Assembly: GCA_014529385.2 (NCBI GenBank)
Contig: CM043942.1
Span: forward strand, 3,363,501 to 3,427,500
Length of the DNA: 64,000 nucleotides
Source: Adiantum capillus-veneris
Taxonomy: Eukaryota; Streptophyta; Polypodiopsida; Polypodiales; Pteridaceae
Reading direction: 5' to 3'
The notes under the pieces are model-generated. The model was not told the DNA's origin. It saw nothing but the letters and a program-made list of their open reading frames with translations, and made no database searches. The translations under genes and the position numbers were made by a program. Below, piece after piece: positions 48,388 to 57,700 of this stretch (position 1 is the stretch's first letter; every line of letters begins with the position of its first letter).

Positions 48388-48874
48388 GATAAGTGAGGAA
48401 CTAATTCTTTCTTCTATGAAATGTTTCTTCTTCCTCTTCCCTACTCTCATTCCCTGCTAGCTCTCTCCACCTTCGAAGGTGTTTGAGGTCTTGGGACTGA
48501 GGTTTGGGATAGTTAATGCTTTCTTCAAAGTTTATGTTATGCTTGTGATGCATGAAGCTTTCCATATTCATTGCATCACCTAGGTCATAAGGAACACAAA
48601 GATTGTATTGTAACAAGTCTCTCTTAATGGGAGAAATCATAATACAAATGCCTATTGGAGTGGGGACTGGCTCTACATAAATCAAGTCCTCAATTGTTGT
48701 CATGTTCTCTAAATTCTCTCTCTTGCAAAAGTATTGTTCATGCCAAGTTAACTAATAGCTATGTTTATGTTGCTATCTTCAATTATGATCACCGGCTATG
48801 CTCACAAAGTAATGTCTCAAAAGTACTCTCATTAATTTTCGCTACTCTCAAGTTAATAGGCCAACTCCATTACA
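48388..48874 (+). repeat. 3' LTR of element A, second piece
   Basis: Resumes the LTR at GATAAGTGAGGAAC and ends CCATTACA at 48874, followed by ACAGAGAGAGG. It aligns with 23175-23660. Confidence 0.9.
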
Positions 48875-49854
48875 ACAGAGAGAGGTGTCGTGGTTGCTTC
48901 CACAAACACCGAGAGCAAGAGCACCTAAGACAAAGATTGTTGCTCTCCCCATCATGAATCCATAGAGGTAAAGACCTAGCGATTTGGTCATGGCCATTCC
49001 GACGGCGTTGCACCTCTCTCTCCTTCCCTAAGCAACCTTACACGTCATTGTCTTCCTCAAGAGTTCCCAACATAGCAACATTTCATGCAGGACCTTTTCT
49101 AAAATTAGCTCGATGGCTTTTATGGCGCTATCTAAGACCACTTGGAGTCTGAATGTCCACTCTCCACCCAACCATATCCCTTTATAGGCACCCCCGAGCT
49201 ATGTTCAAACCAGCCTCTGGCCTCTGGCCCTTGGCCTGAGAAGTGTGTTTACAACAACGACTTTGACATCTGATAAGATGGGAGTGGACTGAAATGTGGG
49301 GGCAAAGAAGAGTGACATTTTGTTTGTTTTACAACTGCATCTCTTTGAGGTGTAGTTAGTAAAAGGTGGGAAAGGGTAACTCAACATACTTAAACACCCC
49401 CCTTCCCCTCTAGCTCCTATGTGAAGGTCTCCTTAGGATCCTCACATATTAACCCCCTATGTGTGGGAAGTGCAGTTGAGGCTAATCAAGTCAAATCAAT
49501 AGAAACTTTTTTTGTTCAATTACCCCCCTCCATGTGGGTACCTCAGTGGCATAACTGATTGTTCCATGGGTTGCTAGTCTGCCCATCAAAAGTGCCTCAA
49601 GCCTACAAGAAGGCACTTTAAATGCGTTAAAATTATCACTAATAGTGTACCCAAGTTTTTACATTGTTTGCTTTGCATGCGAAGGGTATAGGGGGGAGCA
49701 GACGCATTCAACAACTCAAGTGCTTTTGAAAGTCTAGTCAGGTGGAGAGAGACAATGCAATATGCCAATCATGGGTGGAACAAGAGTTAGAGTTTAGATG
49801 ATCAATGTACCACAAATGCCTGTATAATTAAATTCAATATGTACCACAACTATT
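48875..49854. other. LTR-like debris and intergenic DNA
   Basis: GTCCACTCTCCACCCAACC, then GGCCTCTGGCCCTTGGCCTGA, at 49165-49223 resembles the LTR remnant near 16855-16945 in the same orientation, so this may be the other LTR of that old gypsy element. TATTAACCCCCTATGTGTGG (49449) has a reversed relative near 16640. No gene was recognised. Confidence 0.45.
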
Positions 49855-52389
49855 TCAACATTTTGATGATTTGTAAATATCATTTGGAACCTCACCCTTG
49901 TATCTGATCATTGAATGTTTTCCATACTCTAAGAGTTCAGTAGGTTTTTCTTTCCCTAAAGATAATGCCATTGTTGTGTATGTGTAGTAATATGCTGCAC
50001 GGCCCCCAGTATATCCTCGCGAGTAACCAAAACATTCTCTCCCAAAAACCTTGTCGATGAGGATTACTTTGTCAGCATTTTGTGGCAGCATTGGACCACC
50101 TAAGAAGTGAGATAATGTCTTGAAAGCATAGGTTGCAGTATTCCCCTCTTGTGACATTCCGTTATGGAAGATTAGGATGGGTGCCTCGCATAAACTAGGA
50201 AGATATTGTCCTAGAGTTGCATGCCTACCACGGAACTGTCTTCTTCGACAACGAAGAAAGTCGTCCTTTTCATCAATCCATGACTGTAAACAAAAGAAGT
50301 GTTTGTGTGTGTGTGTGAGAGAGAGAGAGAGACAAAGATGGAGGGGGGGGGGGGGGGGGGGGAGGATTTTATACCATGAAACTCTCATATTGCAAAAAAA
50401 TCTCATCCTTCCATAGGTTGACTGATCCGGTTGACTCCTGCACTGGTCGCTTAAACCAATCCTCCATATCCTGTTTACTAGTTGATGGCTTAAGATTATT
50501 TCGAATAGCTTGAAATGTGGCTTCATCAGGAAGGCTTTCTTTATATTTTTCTGTCTTTTCAAAGCAGAGTTTAAGGCAGTCCAGTGGGTTACTAGAGATC
50601 TCCATTGCCTCGTCATCACTACTGCCATCTGAAACAAATCCATTCCTCTCCTCCTGATACTTGGAGATAGTGGCCAGTGCAACGTCCTCCCGCAAACAAA
50701 AAATACTTTGTATATCATGAAGAAAAATGTACGACCTATCTCCAAATATAAACTCTGGCACTCCTGGTAGCATTAAGGTGGCTTGCCGCTCATTGAAACC
50801 TAACACATCTAGAGGTAGCTTGATATCTGAGGTTTTCATTGAGAGAAGATTGCTTCGTTTCACCTCTTTTGCTTCTTCTTCAAGATCAATGGACTCCTCT
50901 ATCTCTGTCACTTCAATATATTCCTCATTCTTTTCCTCTTTTTCATCTGCTGGTAAATCTTGTTCCTCCATGACCTTCTTAGGATCTTTCATAAGAGTTG
51001 TAAATAATCCATTTAAAAATATTAGAAATGCAAAGGATTCTTGAATCAGCTTGGACTCCCGATCATGTAAGCTACACCAATGGGGCCTGTACATAAGAGG
51101 CAGCTAATTATACTTCTTGTAAGACTATCTTCTAGGATCACAGTCTTTTAAATGGACTACCACCATTTCACCAACATTAACCCTGCCCTCTTGAGTGTGA
51201 AGGTCAAACTTCTCTCATTCCAGCTTCAAGTGTTCACTCTATTCAACTATAAACACATCAAGATAAAATGGAGCATTAAAAATGCAGGAGACCAAATCAA
51301 ACTTATCACCAGCCCCAGAAGAAACTGCAAAATCTAAAAGCCTTTCATCAATCACTATAGGGTCTTCATAAATAATTTTCTCTTTTTTCTTTTGGATTGT
51401 TGCAATACATTGGGCACTCTGCAAAGTAGGTGCTGAAAAGTCCACTTCTCTCTTCAGTGAGGTGGGTATAGTAAATTTTGGAGTAGAAGGGGACTCCATT
51501 TCTACAGATGGGTCAGTATCACGCTCCTCCAAACCTAGAGCAAGCTCCTCCAAACTACTAGCAGGCTCTGCATCAGTTATATCAATGGGTTCTGTGAAGT
51601 CTACATTTCTCTTCATTGATGTTTTTAACATCTCAGGCAGTCTTCTTGGAAGGTTTCCTTGGCCAACAATGAACTCGGGATCTATTTTTTGCCTCTTCCT
51701 CCTATGTGATCTTAAACCTGTCATTTATTTCATACTCACAAATATAATTTTTAATGAGTATATATAAAAAGAAGAGCACCAAATGATCATATAAGTTTTG
51801 AACAAACTATAACTAGGTATCTCACAATTGTTACCAACTAATCATATGGTCAAAAAAATAAGATGATTACTATGGATTAAATGCAAAATTGGTTATATGT
51901 GAGGAGTAAAAGCCATACAAGTGGATCATGGTGTGAAGAATACATAAACAAATATCCACACATCTATAGGTGCGCCTTGATCCACTTATTAGGCTTTCAT
52001 AAAATAGAATAGCTACCAATACATCAAAGCAATTATACTTTCAAAAAAAACGTTTGTACAAAATCAAAAGAGGATCACGGCGCGTGAAGTATGTAAACTA
52101 ACGTTAAAAACACTGCTGGTGCGCCGTGATCCACTTAGCAGGTTTTCATGCATTGAAATACCTACAATATTATTATACAAAAAATCCCTTTGTAAATATT
52201 AGAAGAGGATCACAGCGCGTGGACTATGTAAACGAATCTTCATAACGTAATTGGCGCGTCGTGATCCAATTATGGTATTTGAATGGTGAAGTGATCTTTT
52301 CCATTTTGAAGCACACTCACAAAACACAACTAAACTAAGGACATAGTGAAACTGAAGAGATTGACTTTACCTTTGCCAGGACTAGACAT
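49855..52389 (-). CDS. Unrecognised multi-exon gene (possibly a pseudogene)
   Basis: Exon 1 is 52389-52371 (MSSPGK plus one base, donor GTAAAG). Exon 2 runs from 51717 (acceptor ATGACAG) and joins in frame as KGLRSHRRKRQKIDPEFIVG; its open frame ends at 51239. Exon 3 starts near 51087 (acceptor TATGTACAG) and ends at 50375. Exon 4 is 50283-49855; its junction with exon 3 is in phase 0, over a 91-bp GT-AG intron. Exon 2 has a basic start, exon 3 an acidic stretch and GVPEFIFGDRSYIFLHDIQ, exon 4 ends VPNDIYKSSKC. Stops at 51239 and 51209 would break a continuous exon 2 (VNVGEMVVVHLKDCDP follows them), so decay or a missed intron is possible. I do not recognise the family. Confidence 0.55.
51911..51996. 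repeat. Hairpin repeat, copy 1
   Basis: AGCCATACAAGTGGATCA on the left pairs with TGATCCACTTATTAGGCT on the right. The inner arm GGTGTG faces GGTGCGCC. The loop contains AATACATAAACAAA. It lies in predicted intron 1 of the gene at 49855-52389. Confidence 0.85.
52072..52136. repeat. Hairpin repeat, copy 2
   Basis: GGATCACGGCGCG on the left and GTGCGCCGTGATCC on the right are nearly perfect complements. The loop, AGTATGTAAACTAACG then CACTG, resembles that of copy 3. Confidence 0.9.
52206..52268. repeat. Hairpin repeat, copy 3
   Basis: GGATCACAGCGCG and GGCGCGTCGTGATCC form the arms, and the loop holds ACTATGTAAACGAA. Copies 2 and 3 are about 134 bp apart and share flanks (TTTGTA, then AGAAGAGGATCAC), so copies 1-3 look like a tandem array of units of about 130-160 bp. 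Confidence 0.88.
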
Positions 52390-52576
52390 TGTTGTTGGAG
52401 TAGAGGTTCAGGATTGGGTAAGTAGTTTTGAGTCTTCAAGCTTTTAATTTTTGCACGGTGAAGGAGGCAGAGGCCTTCTTAGGTGTCTCTTTCCCACGTC
52501 GTCACTTTCTCTCTCTGTCTCTCAAGACTTTATCTCCGTCTCTTTCGAGGTCTGTAATTAGCTTGACCACACCAGT

Positions 52577-52684
<108 letters not shown>

Positions 52685-52831
52685 CTATAGCCTCAATCAA
52701 AGAGCACGAAGCCCTCTACGCATTGATGTAAAGACAGAATTTTTCTGTGTAATGGAAGGCTTTGCTGTAACAGCATCTCAGAACTGAAAAAACTATCAAA
52801 ACTTTTCTTTTTTGTTGCCGACTTGAAGGCA

Positions 52832-53761
52832 ATGTCAGACAAAACTCGCAAGGGTGGAAAAGCCACACTCGCCACGGAGAATGATGCAAAATCTCCAAGA
52901 AATTTGGATGCTAATCCAACCACATCGTCTACAACAACAGAAGCAATGATCATGGCTTACTTAATCTCGTTACAAGAAACCGTCAACAAGCAAGGTGAAG
53001 AGTTGCGCGAACTTGCAATGGAGAATGGCACTTTAAGATTTCTCATTGTGGAGAATGAGCACCTCAAGAAGGTTCTTGAAATGCAAACAACACCCTTGAT
53101 GCATCTTGAGAATGAAGTTCAAGAATATAAATGCTCTCTTGTTGACATGAATGTATTGAAAGAGCGCTTGAGCAAAGTTGAGAGTGATCATGTATTGAAA
53201 GAGGAAACGATAGATACAATACAACATGATGTATGTGAGATGAGAAATGCATCCAAATCATGGGTTGATATATGTAAAGATAATGTGGTTTCTACATCTC
53301 TTATCACGCAAGACGTTCTTCAAGCAAATAATGTAGAGAATTTGGACACTCAAGAATTGCAAGAACGACAAAAACGCTCAAAGAACATCATCATTTGGGG
53401 AATCAAGGAGGAAAGCATGGAAACACCCCAATCTCTTGCGGTTGCTATTGAAGAGTTTTTTGCTACACACTTTGGCATGTCAAGAATCATGGCTTATGGT
53501 GCACATAGAGTTGGAAAACAAGGAGTCCCTCGCTCGAGAGAAAGACCTATTGTATGTACCATGGCTGATGAGGTAAAGAGAAAGATCATCCTTGACAATG
53601 GTTGGATCTACCTCAAAGGAACGGGTTGTAATGTATATGAGGATCGCACTCTTATGCAAAAAAATGTACGCAAAGCATATGAGGAAAGAAGCAAGAAGGT
53701 TAAGGTATCATCTCAAGAAGAAAAGCCACTTGAGGAGGATGCAAGTCCACCCAACAAATAG
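52832..53761 (+). CDS. LINE ORF1 (copy B), apparently intact
   Basis: Open from ATG 52832 (MSDKTRKGG) to the stop at 53761, about 309 codons, the longest ORF1 in the window. It has a coiled coil (LKKVLEMQTTPLMHLENEV), an RRM-like part (KRSKNIIIWGIKEES), and a Lys/Glu-rich tail ending EEDASPPNK that copies A and C have lost. It encodes the RNA-binding partner of ORF2. Six bases separate its stop from the ORF2 start position. Confidence 0.85.
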   Translation: MSDKTRKGGKATLATENDAKSPRNLDANPTTSSTTTEAMIMAYLISLQETVNKQGEELRELAMENGTLRFLIVENEHLKKVLEMQTTPLMHLENEVQEYKCSLVDMNVLKERLSKVESDHVLKEETIDTIQHDVCEMRNASKSWVDICKDNVVSTSLITQDVLQANNVENLDTQELQERQKRSKNIIIWGIKEESMETPQSLAVAIEEFFATHFGMSRIMAYGAHRVGKQGVPRSRERPIVCTMADEVKRKIILDNGWIYLKGTGCNVYEDRTLMQKNVRKAYEERSKKVKVSSQEEKPLEEDASPPNK

Positions 53762-53767
53762 GGACAC

Positions 53768-55475
53768 GTGATCTATGAGACCAACTCACGCTTGCGAATA
53801 AGCTTTTGGAATTGTAACGTGTATCCATGGAATGCAGGAATTGGCATTGATGAGCTTACCAATGACTCCGATGTGATACTTCTTGTCGAAACATGGGAGC
53901 ATGATGCGCAACGAATTCTTGCATTTGACAAATACAATGTGCATTCTTTGATGTGGGCCAAAAATAAAAATCCATTCTTGTGATCATGATGTGGGCCATT
54001 CTTTCATGTGGGCCGAGAGAATTTATGCATGCAGTCTTTCGCATCTACCAAAAAGTGATATGTCAATTACGTATGGGAGATGGAATTTCAGAATTTTTGC
54101 AAGCACCATTGGTGTCAAACAAGGATGCCCACTTTCCCCAACCCTCTTTGGGCTACTCATTGATGAATTGGAATGCATGGTTCTTGATTTCATGCAGCAA
54201 GAAGGCATAGAAGAGGTTAAGATCGGAAATGCGGTGATCATGCTTTTGCTTTATACCGATGATGTAGTGCTCTTCGCACATACCTTAGAAGATGCACAAA
54301 AGCTTATGAGTGTCTTGGAATGCTTTGGCCTACAAAGCGGGCTGATCATGAATGGATCCAAAACCAAGGTTATGCTTGTAAAGACCCTCAATGAAAAAAA
54401 TCCATACATTGTATACAACAATGAGCAACTTGAAGTGGTAGATCACTTCAAGTACCTTCGGCTTGAGGTTCCATCCAATCATAAATGGAAGGATTGTGCA
54501 ATGCGTCGCTTGGAAGCCAGAAAGAGGGCTTATTATGCATTTGAGAATATGTGCAATGCTGGAGAGATCAAGTGTTGGGCTCTCAAAAAGTACCTCTTTG
54601 ACACATTGGTGACACCGGTGCTTCTTTATGGAGTGGAGGTGTGGGGTGGAAGCATCGGGAAGTCTACTTGGAAAGAGTTTGAGAATGTCCAAAAGCGTTT
54701 TCTCACCAACTTTCTCCAAGTCAAGTCACAAACACCCTACATGCTCTTACTTCTTGAGTCCGGATCGCTTCCCATTGAGGTCTTGGGCATGCAAAGGGTT
54801 GTGGAGTACATGCCTAAGACACAACGTAGCCCTTTGCATCGACTTCCTAGAATCGCATATGAAGCAACTCAAAAGGTTCAAAAGACATGCAAGAGCAAAA
54901 TACTAAGTTCGGGGTGGATGCTTGACATCAAGAAATGGTTTGGAAGATGGGATGCATGTCACTTGGTCAAGGATGTGTCGATCGACTCCCAAGTTAATGA
55001 GGCCTTCTTACAACGCCAATGTATCATGGCTTGGGAGAAATCCGGAGGTTCTCGCTTCAGCCATTACACCACACACATTGCCCCAAACTACAAATCTCTC
55101 TTCTTCTCCAAACGAGGTAACCAAACCCATCCTTACATCCTTGAGCCCATCCCGTTGAGTGTGATCCGCACCATTGCCTCCATTCGTCTTAGCTCCCATT
55201 CTCTACGCTGCGAGACAGGATGTTGGGGCACTGGTGAGCAGTGTCATCGACTTTGCATCTTATGCCCTTGTCAAGTGCAAGAGAGTGAGTACCACACACT
55301 ACTTGAGCTCTCATATTTTGACCACATTAGGTCCTCTTTTTCCCATATATTCAGCCATGAGCTCTCCCTACATACCTTCCTCTCCCAACCACGATGTGGA
55401 CTCTCTATTGCGACGCTCATTTCAACCATTTTTTATCATCGAGAGTCACTTATGACCTCCACTTACACCACGTGA
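53768..55475 (+). pseudogene. LINE ORF2 (copy B), deletion derivative
   Basis: The ORF2 start codon is GTG (ATG in copies A and C). The endonuclease stub ends after SLMWAKN with a stop at 53983. The next frame from about 53991 re-enters the RT at FASTIGVKQGCPLSPTLF, has YTDDVVLFAH at the active site (Thr in place of Ala), and stays open to 55475 including the CILCPCQVQESEYHTLLE finger, where the last Cys is lost. Confidence 0.88.
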
Positions 55476-55761
55476 CATGTTCATTTGGTCCCTTAGGTCA
55501 TATTTGACCTCCGAGGACGATAATAGAACTATCTATCTATCTATCTCTAGCCTCTATCTCTCTCTCGAGTTATTCTCTCTCTCTCCTCTCCCCTTTTCAT
55601 GCAATAATAGATATTATCGTTGGCATTTTTAACGATGCGAGCTGCATATATTGAACGCGTGTTACAAGGACATGCATTTAATGGGCGGTACGACCAAAAA
55701 ATTTATTTTTAACAACCCAAAAATACGTGTACATTTATAGTAACAAATGCACACTTGATTT

Positions 55762-55847
<86 letters not shown>

Positions 55848-56223
55848 CTGCATAGACGACCTCTGTGAGAAGGAGAGGGAGATAGCTAATGGAAAAGACG
55901 ACTTCTGTGAGAGATAGAGAGAGACAGAGAGACACCTACAGTCGAGACATCCTCTACAACCAAGGCGCAAGGCTCCTACACGTGTTTTCTTCCACTTGAA
56001 TTCCACCTAGAGAGGTATTTCCATAGTGATTTTTAAACATGAAGAGTGAAAAAGAGATAAAGAGAGAGAGAGAGAGAGAGAGCTAGAGTTGTTGATTGTC
56101 TGTTAGGTTTGGAAGATAAAGACACAGAGAGATCGAAGGACAGAGTGTGAGAGATAGTATTTTGCTTGGTTTGGAAGAAGAAGAGAGAGAGACAGAGAAA
56201 GAGAAAGAGAGGGATGTCACAAA

Positions 56224-56288
56224 ATGGATCACGGCACACGATAGCGTGTTCTCTTTGCTTGCTTTTGTGTCTGCGCGCCGTGATCCAT
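56224..56288. repeat. Hairpin repeat, copy 4
   Basis: TGGATCACGGCACACG and CTGCGCGCCGTGATCCA form complementary arms around a loop of about 30 bases. GA runs lie on both sides. Confidence 0.88.
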
Positions 56289-56332
<44 letters not shown>

Positions 56333-56403
56333 TTTCCAACAAAACTCTTGAGGCTTGTTGCTTACAAGGCATGATATAGATTACAAACTTTTCTCGATCC
56401 TCT

Positions 56404-56470
56404 TGTGGATCACGATGCGCAGACAGCAACTAGCTTGGCTTAAAGATAAACCCGCACACCGTGATCCACA
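56404..56470. repeat. Hairpin repeat, copy 5
   Basis: TGTGGATCACGATGCGC and GCACACCGTGATCCACA are the arms. The 70 bases upstream (GGCTTGTTGC, later TTTTC, then CTTGTGGATC) resemble those upstream of copy 6. Confidence 0.88.
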
Positions 56471-56486
56471 GAAAACGGGGTGGGGG

Positions 56487-56565
<79 letters not shown>

Positions 56566-56577
56566 TAGATAGATAGA

Positions 56578-57270
56578 TTTTATTATCGTCCTCGGAGGTC
56601 AAATATGACCTATGGGACCAAAGTTACATGTGATGTAGTATGTGTACGGCTGATGAGTGACTCTCGATGCTCCAAAATTGTAGTGATGAGAGTCGCAATG
56701 GAGAGCCCACACTTTGGCTGGGAGAGGAAAGTGTGTAGGTCTAAGTTATGGCTGAAAATGTGAGAGAAGCAAGTTCGGATGTGATCAAAAGCTGAGCACT
56801 CTAGTAGTGTGTGGTACTCAGACTCTCGAACTTGCAGTGAGCATAATGTGCACAATCGATTTGACTCTTCTCCATTGCCCCAACGCCCTATCTCGCATCG
56901 AAGGAAATGGGAGCTAAGCCGAATTGCTGCGATAGTGCGTATCGCGGACAAGGGAATAGGCTCAAGCATGTAAGTGTGAGTACGGTTTCCTCTCTCAGCG
57001 AAGAACATGGTTTTGTAGTTGGGGGCAATATAGGTGGTGTAATGTATGAAGCGTGACCCACCGGATTTCTCCCAAGCCGTAATACATTGGCGTTGTAGAA
57101 AAGCTTCATTCACTTGAGAGTCAATTGAAGCATCATGTAGCAAGTGTAATGCATCCCATCTCCCAAACCACTTCTTTATGTCTTGCATCCATCCCGTGCT
57201 CAAGATCTTGCTTTTATGCGTCTTTTGAACTTTTTTGCTTGCTTCCCATGCAATTGTAGGAAGTCGATGT
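56578..57270 (-). mobile_element. LINE copy F, 5'-truncated, divergent subfamily
   Basis: Minus strand, from CATCGACTTCCTACAATTGC (57270) next to GA-rich DNA to GACGATAATAAAAT, (TATC)n and (TC)n. The frame is open to 56610 with VNEAFLQRQCITAWEKSGGS, a finger CTLCSLQVRESEYHTLLEC and a longer C-terminus. It differs more from A-D than they do from each other, so it is a second subfamily with the same insertion pattern. Confidence 0.9.
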
Positions 57271-57301
57271 GAGAGAGATAAGGAGAGACAGAGAGAGGGG
57301 G

Positions 57302-57357
<56 letters not shown>

Positions 57358-57554
57358 GGGGAGAGAAAGAGAGACATAGATAGTATTCTACATCTCAAGA
57401 TTACTACTTTAGACTCAATTTAATAATCATTAAAATTGGGGCTTGTTGCCTAAAAGACTTGAAGTAAATTTCTAATTTTCCTCCTTCCACTTGTGGATCA
57501 CGACGCGCAATAGGCTATTAGCCCATGTCAAATCTGAGCCCGCACGTTGTGATC

Positions 57555-57635
<81 letters not shown>

Positions 57636-57646
57636 TTAGATAGATA
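57271..57646. repeat. GA tract between LINE F and LINE C, with hairpin
   Basis: (GA)n at about 57301-57353 and 57556-57632, with a short unique stretch and hairpin copy 6 between. It ends in GATAGTTAGATAGATA at the LINE C 3' end. Confidence 0.93.
57492..57556. repeat. Hairpin repeat, copy 6
   Basis: TGTGGATCACGACGCGC and CGCACGTTGTGATCCCA form the arms. The loop has its own small palindrome, ATAGGCTATTAGCCCAT. It lies directly before a (GA)n tract. Confidence 0.88.
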
Positions 57647-57700
57647 GTTCTATTATCGTCCTGGGAGGTCAAATATGACCTATGGGACCAAATGAACATG

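Larger units (their letters stand above)
22034..48874 (+). mobile_element. Ty3/gypsy chromovirus A, carrying nested insertions
   Basis: The 5' LTR is 22034-23660. Internal remnants are 23661-23771 (primer site and leader), 25356-26920 (integrase, chromodomain) and 35850-35894 (polypurine tract). The 3' LTR is 35895-37034 plus 48388-48874. When the two 3' LTR pieces are joined their length (about 1,623 bp) matches the 5' LTR (1,627 bp). ACAG lies immediately before the 5' LTR and after the 3' LTR, a possible 4-5-bp target duplication. It is interrupted by element B (26921-35844), by a gene-like segment (23772-25355) and by CACTA-type DNA (37035-48387). Confidence 0.85.
52685..55530 (+). mobile_element. 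LINE copy B with large internal deletion
   Basis: Begins about 70 bp inside the 5' UTR relative to copy A. It carries the longest ORF1, a short endonuclease stub and then the RT-to-3' end. It finishes GGACGATAATAGAAC followed by (TATC)n and CT-rich DNA. About 1.9 kb of ORF2 (most of the endonuclease and the N-terminal RT) is missing compared with copies A and C. Confidence 0.92.
55531..56577. repeat. CT/GA microsatellite region between LINE B and LINE F
   Basis: TATC/CT debris (55531-55600), AT-rich sequence, (GA)n at 55770-55842, shorter GA runs (56058-56080, 56165-56212, 56296-56330), and (GA)n with GATA at 56491-56577. Two GGATCACG hairpins lie between the runs. No gene. Confidence 0.9.

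Noticed and set aside
52797-52832. ORF1 of LINE B starting upstream at MKAM
   Set aside because: That start reads TTG in the sequence; the first ATG in frame is at 52832, and copy C uses the same position.
53768-53770. ORF2 start in LINE B
   Set aside because: The codon is GTG, not ATG as in copies A and C, so it was not counted as a functional start.
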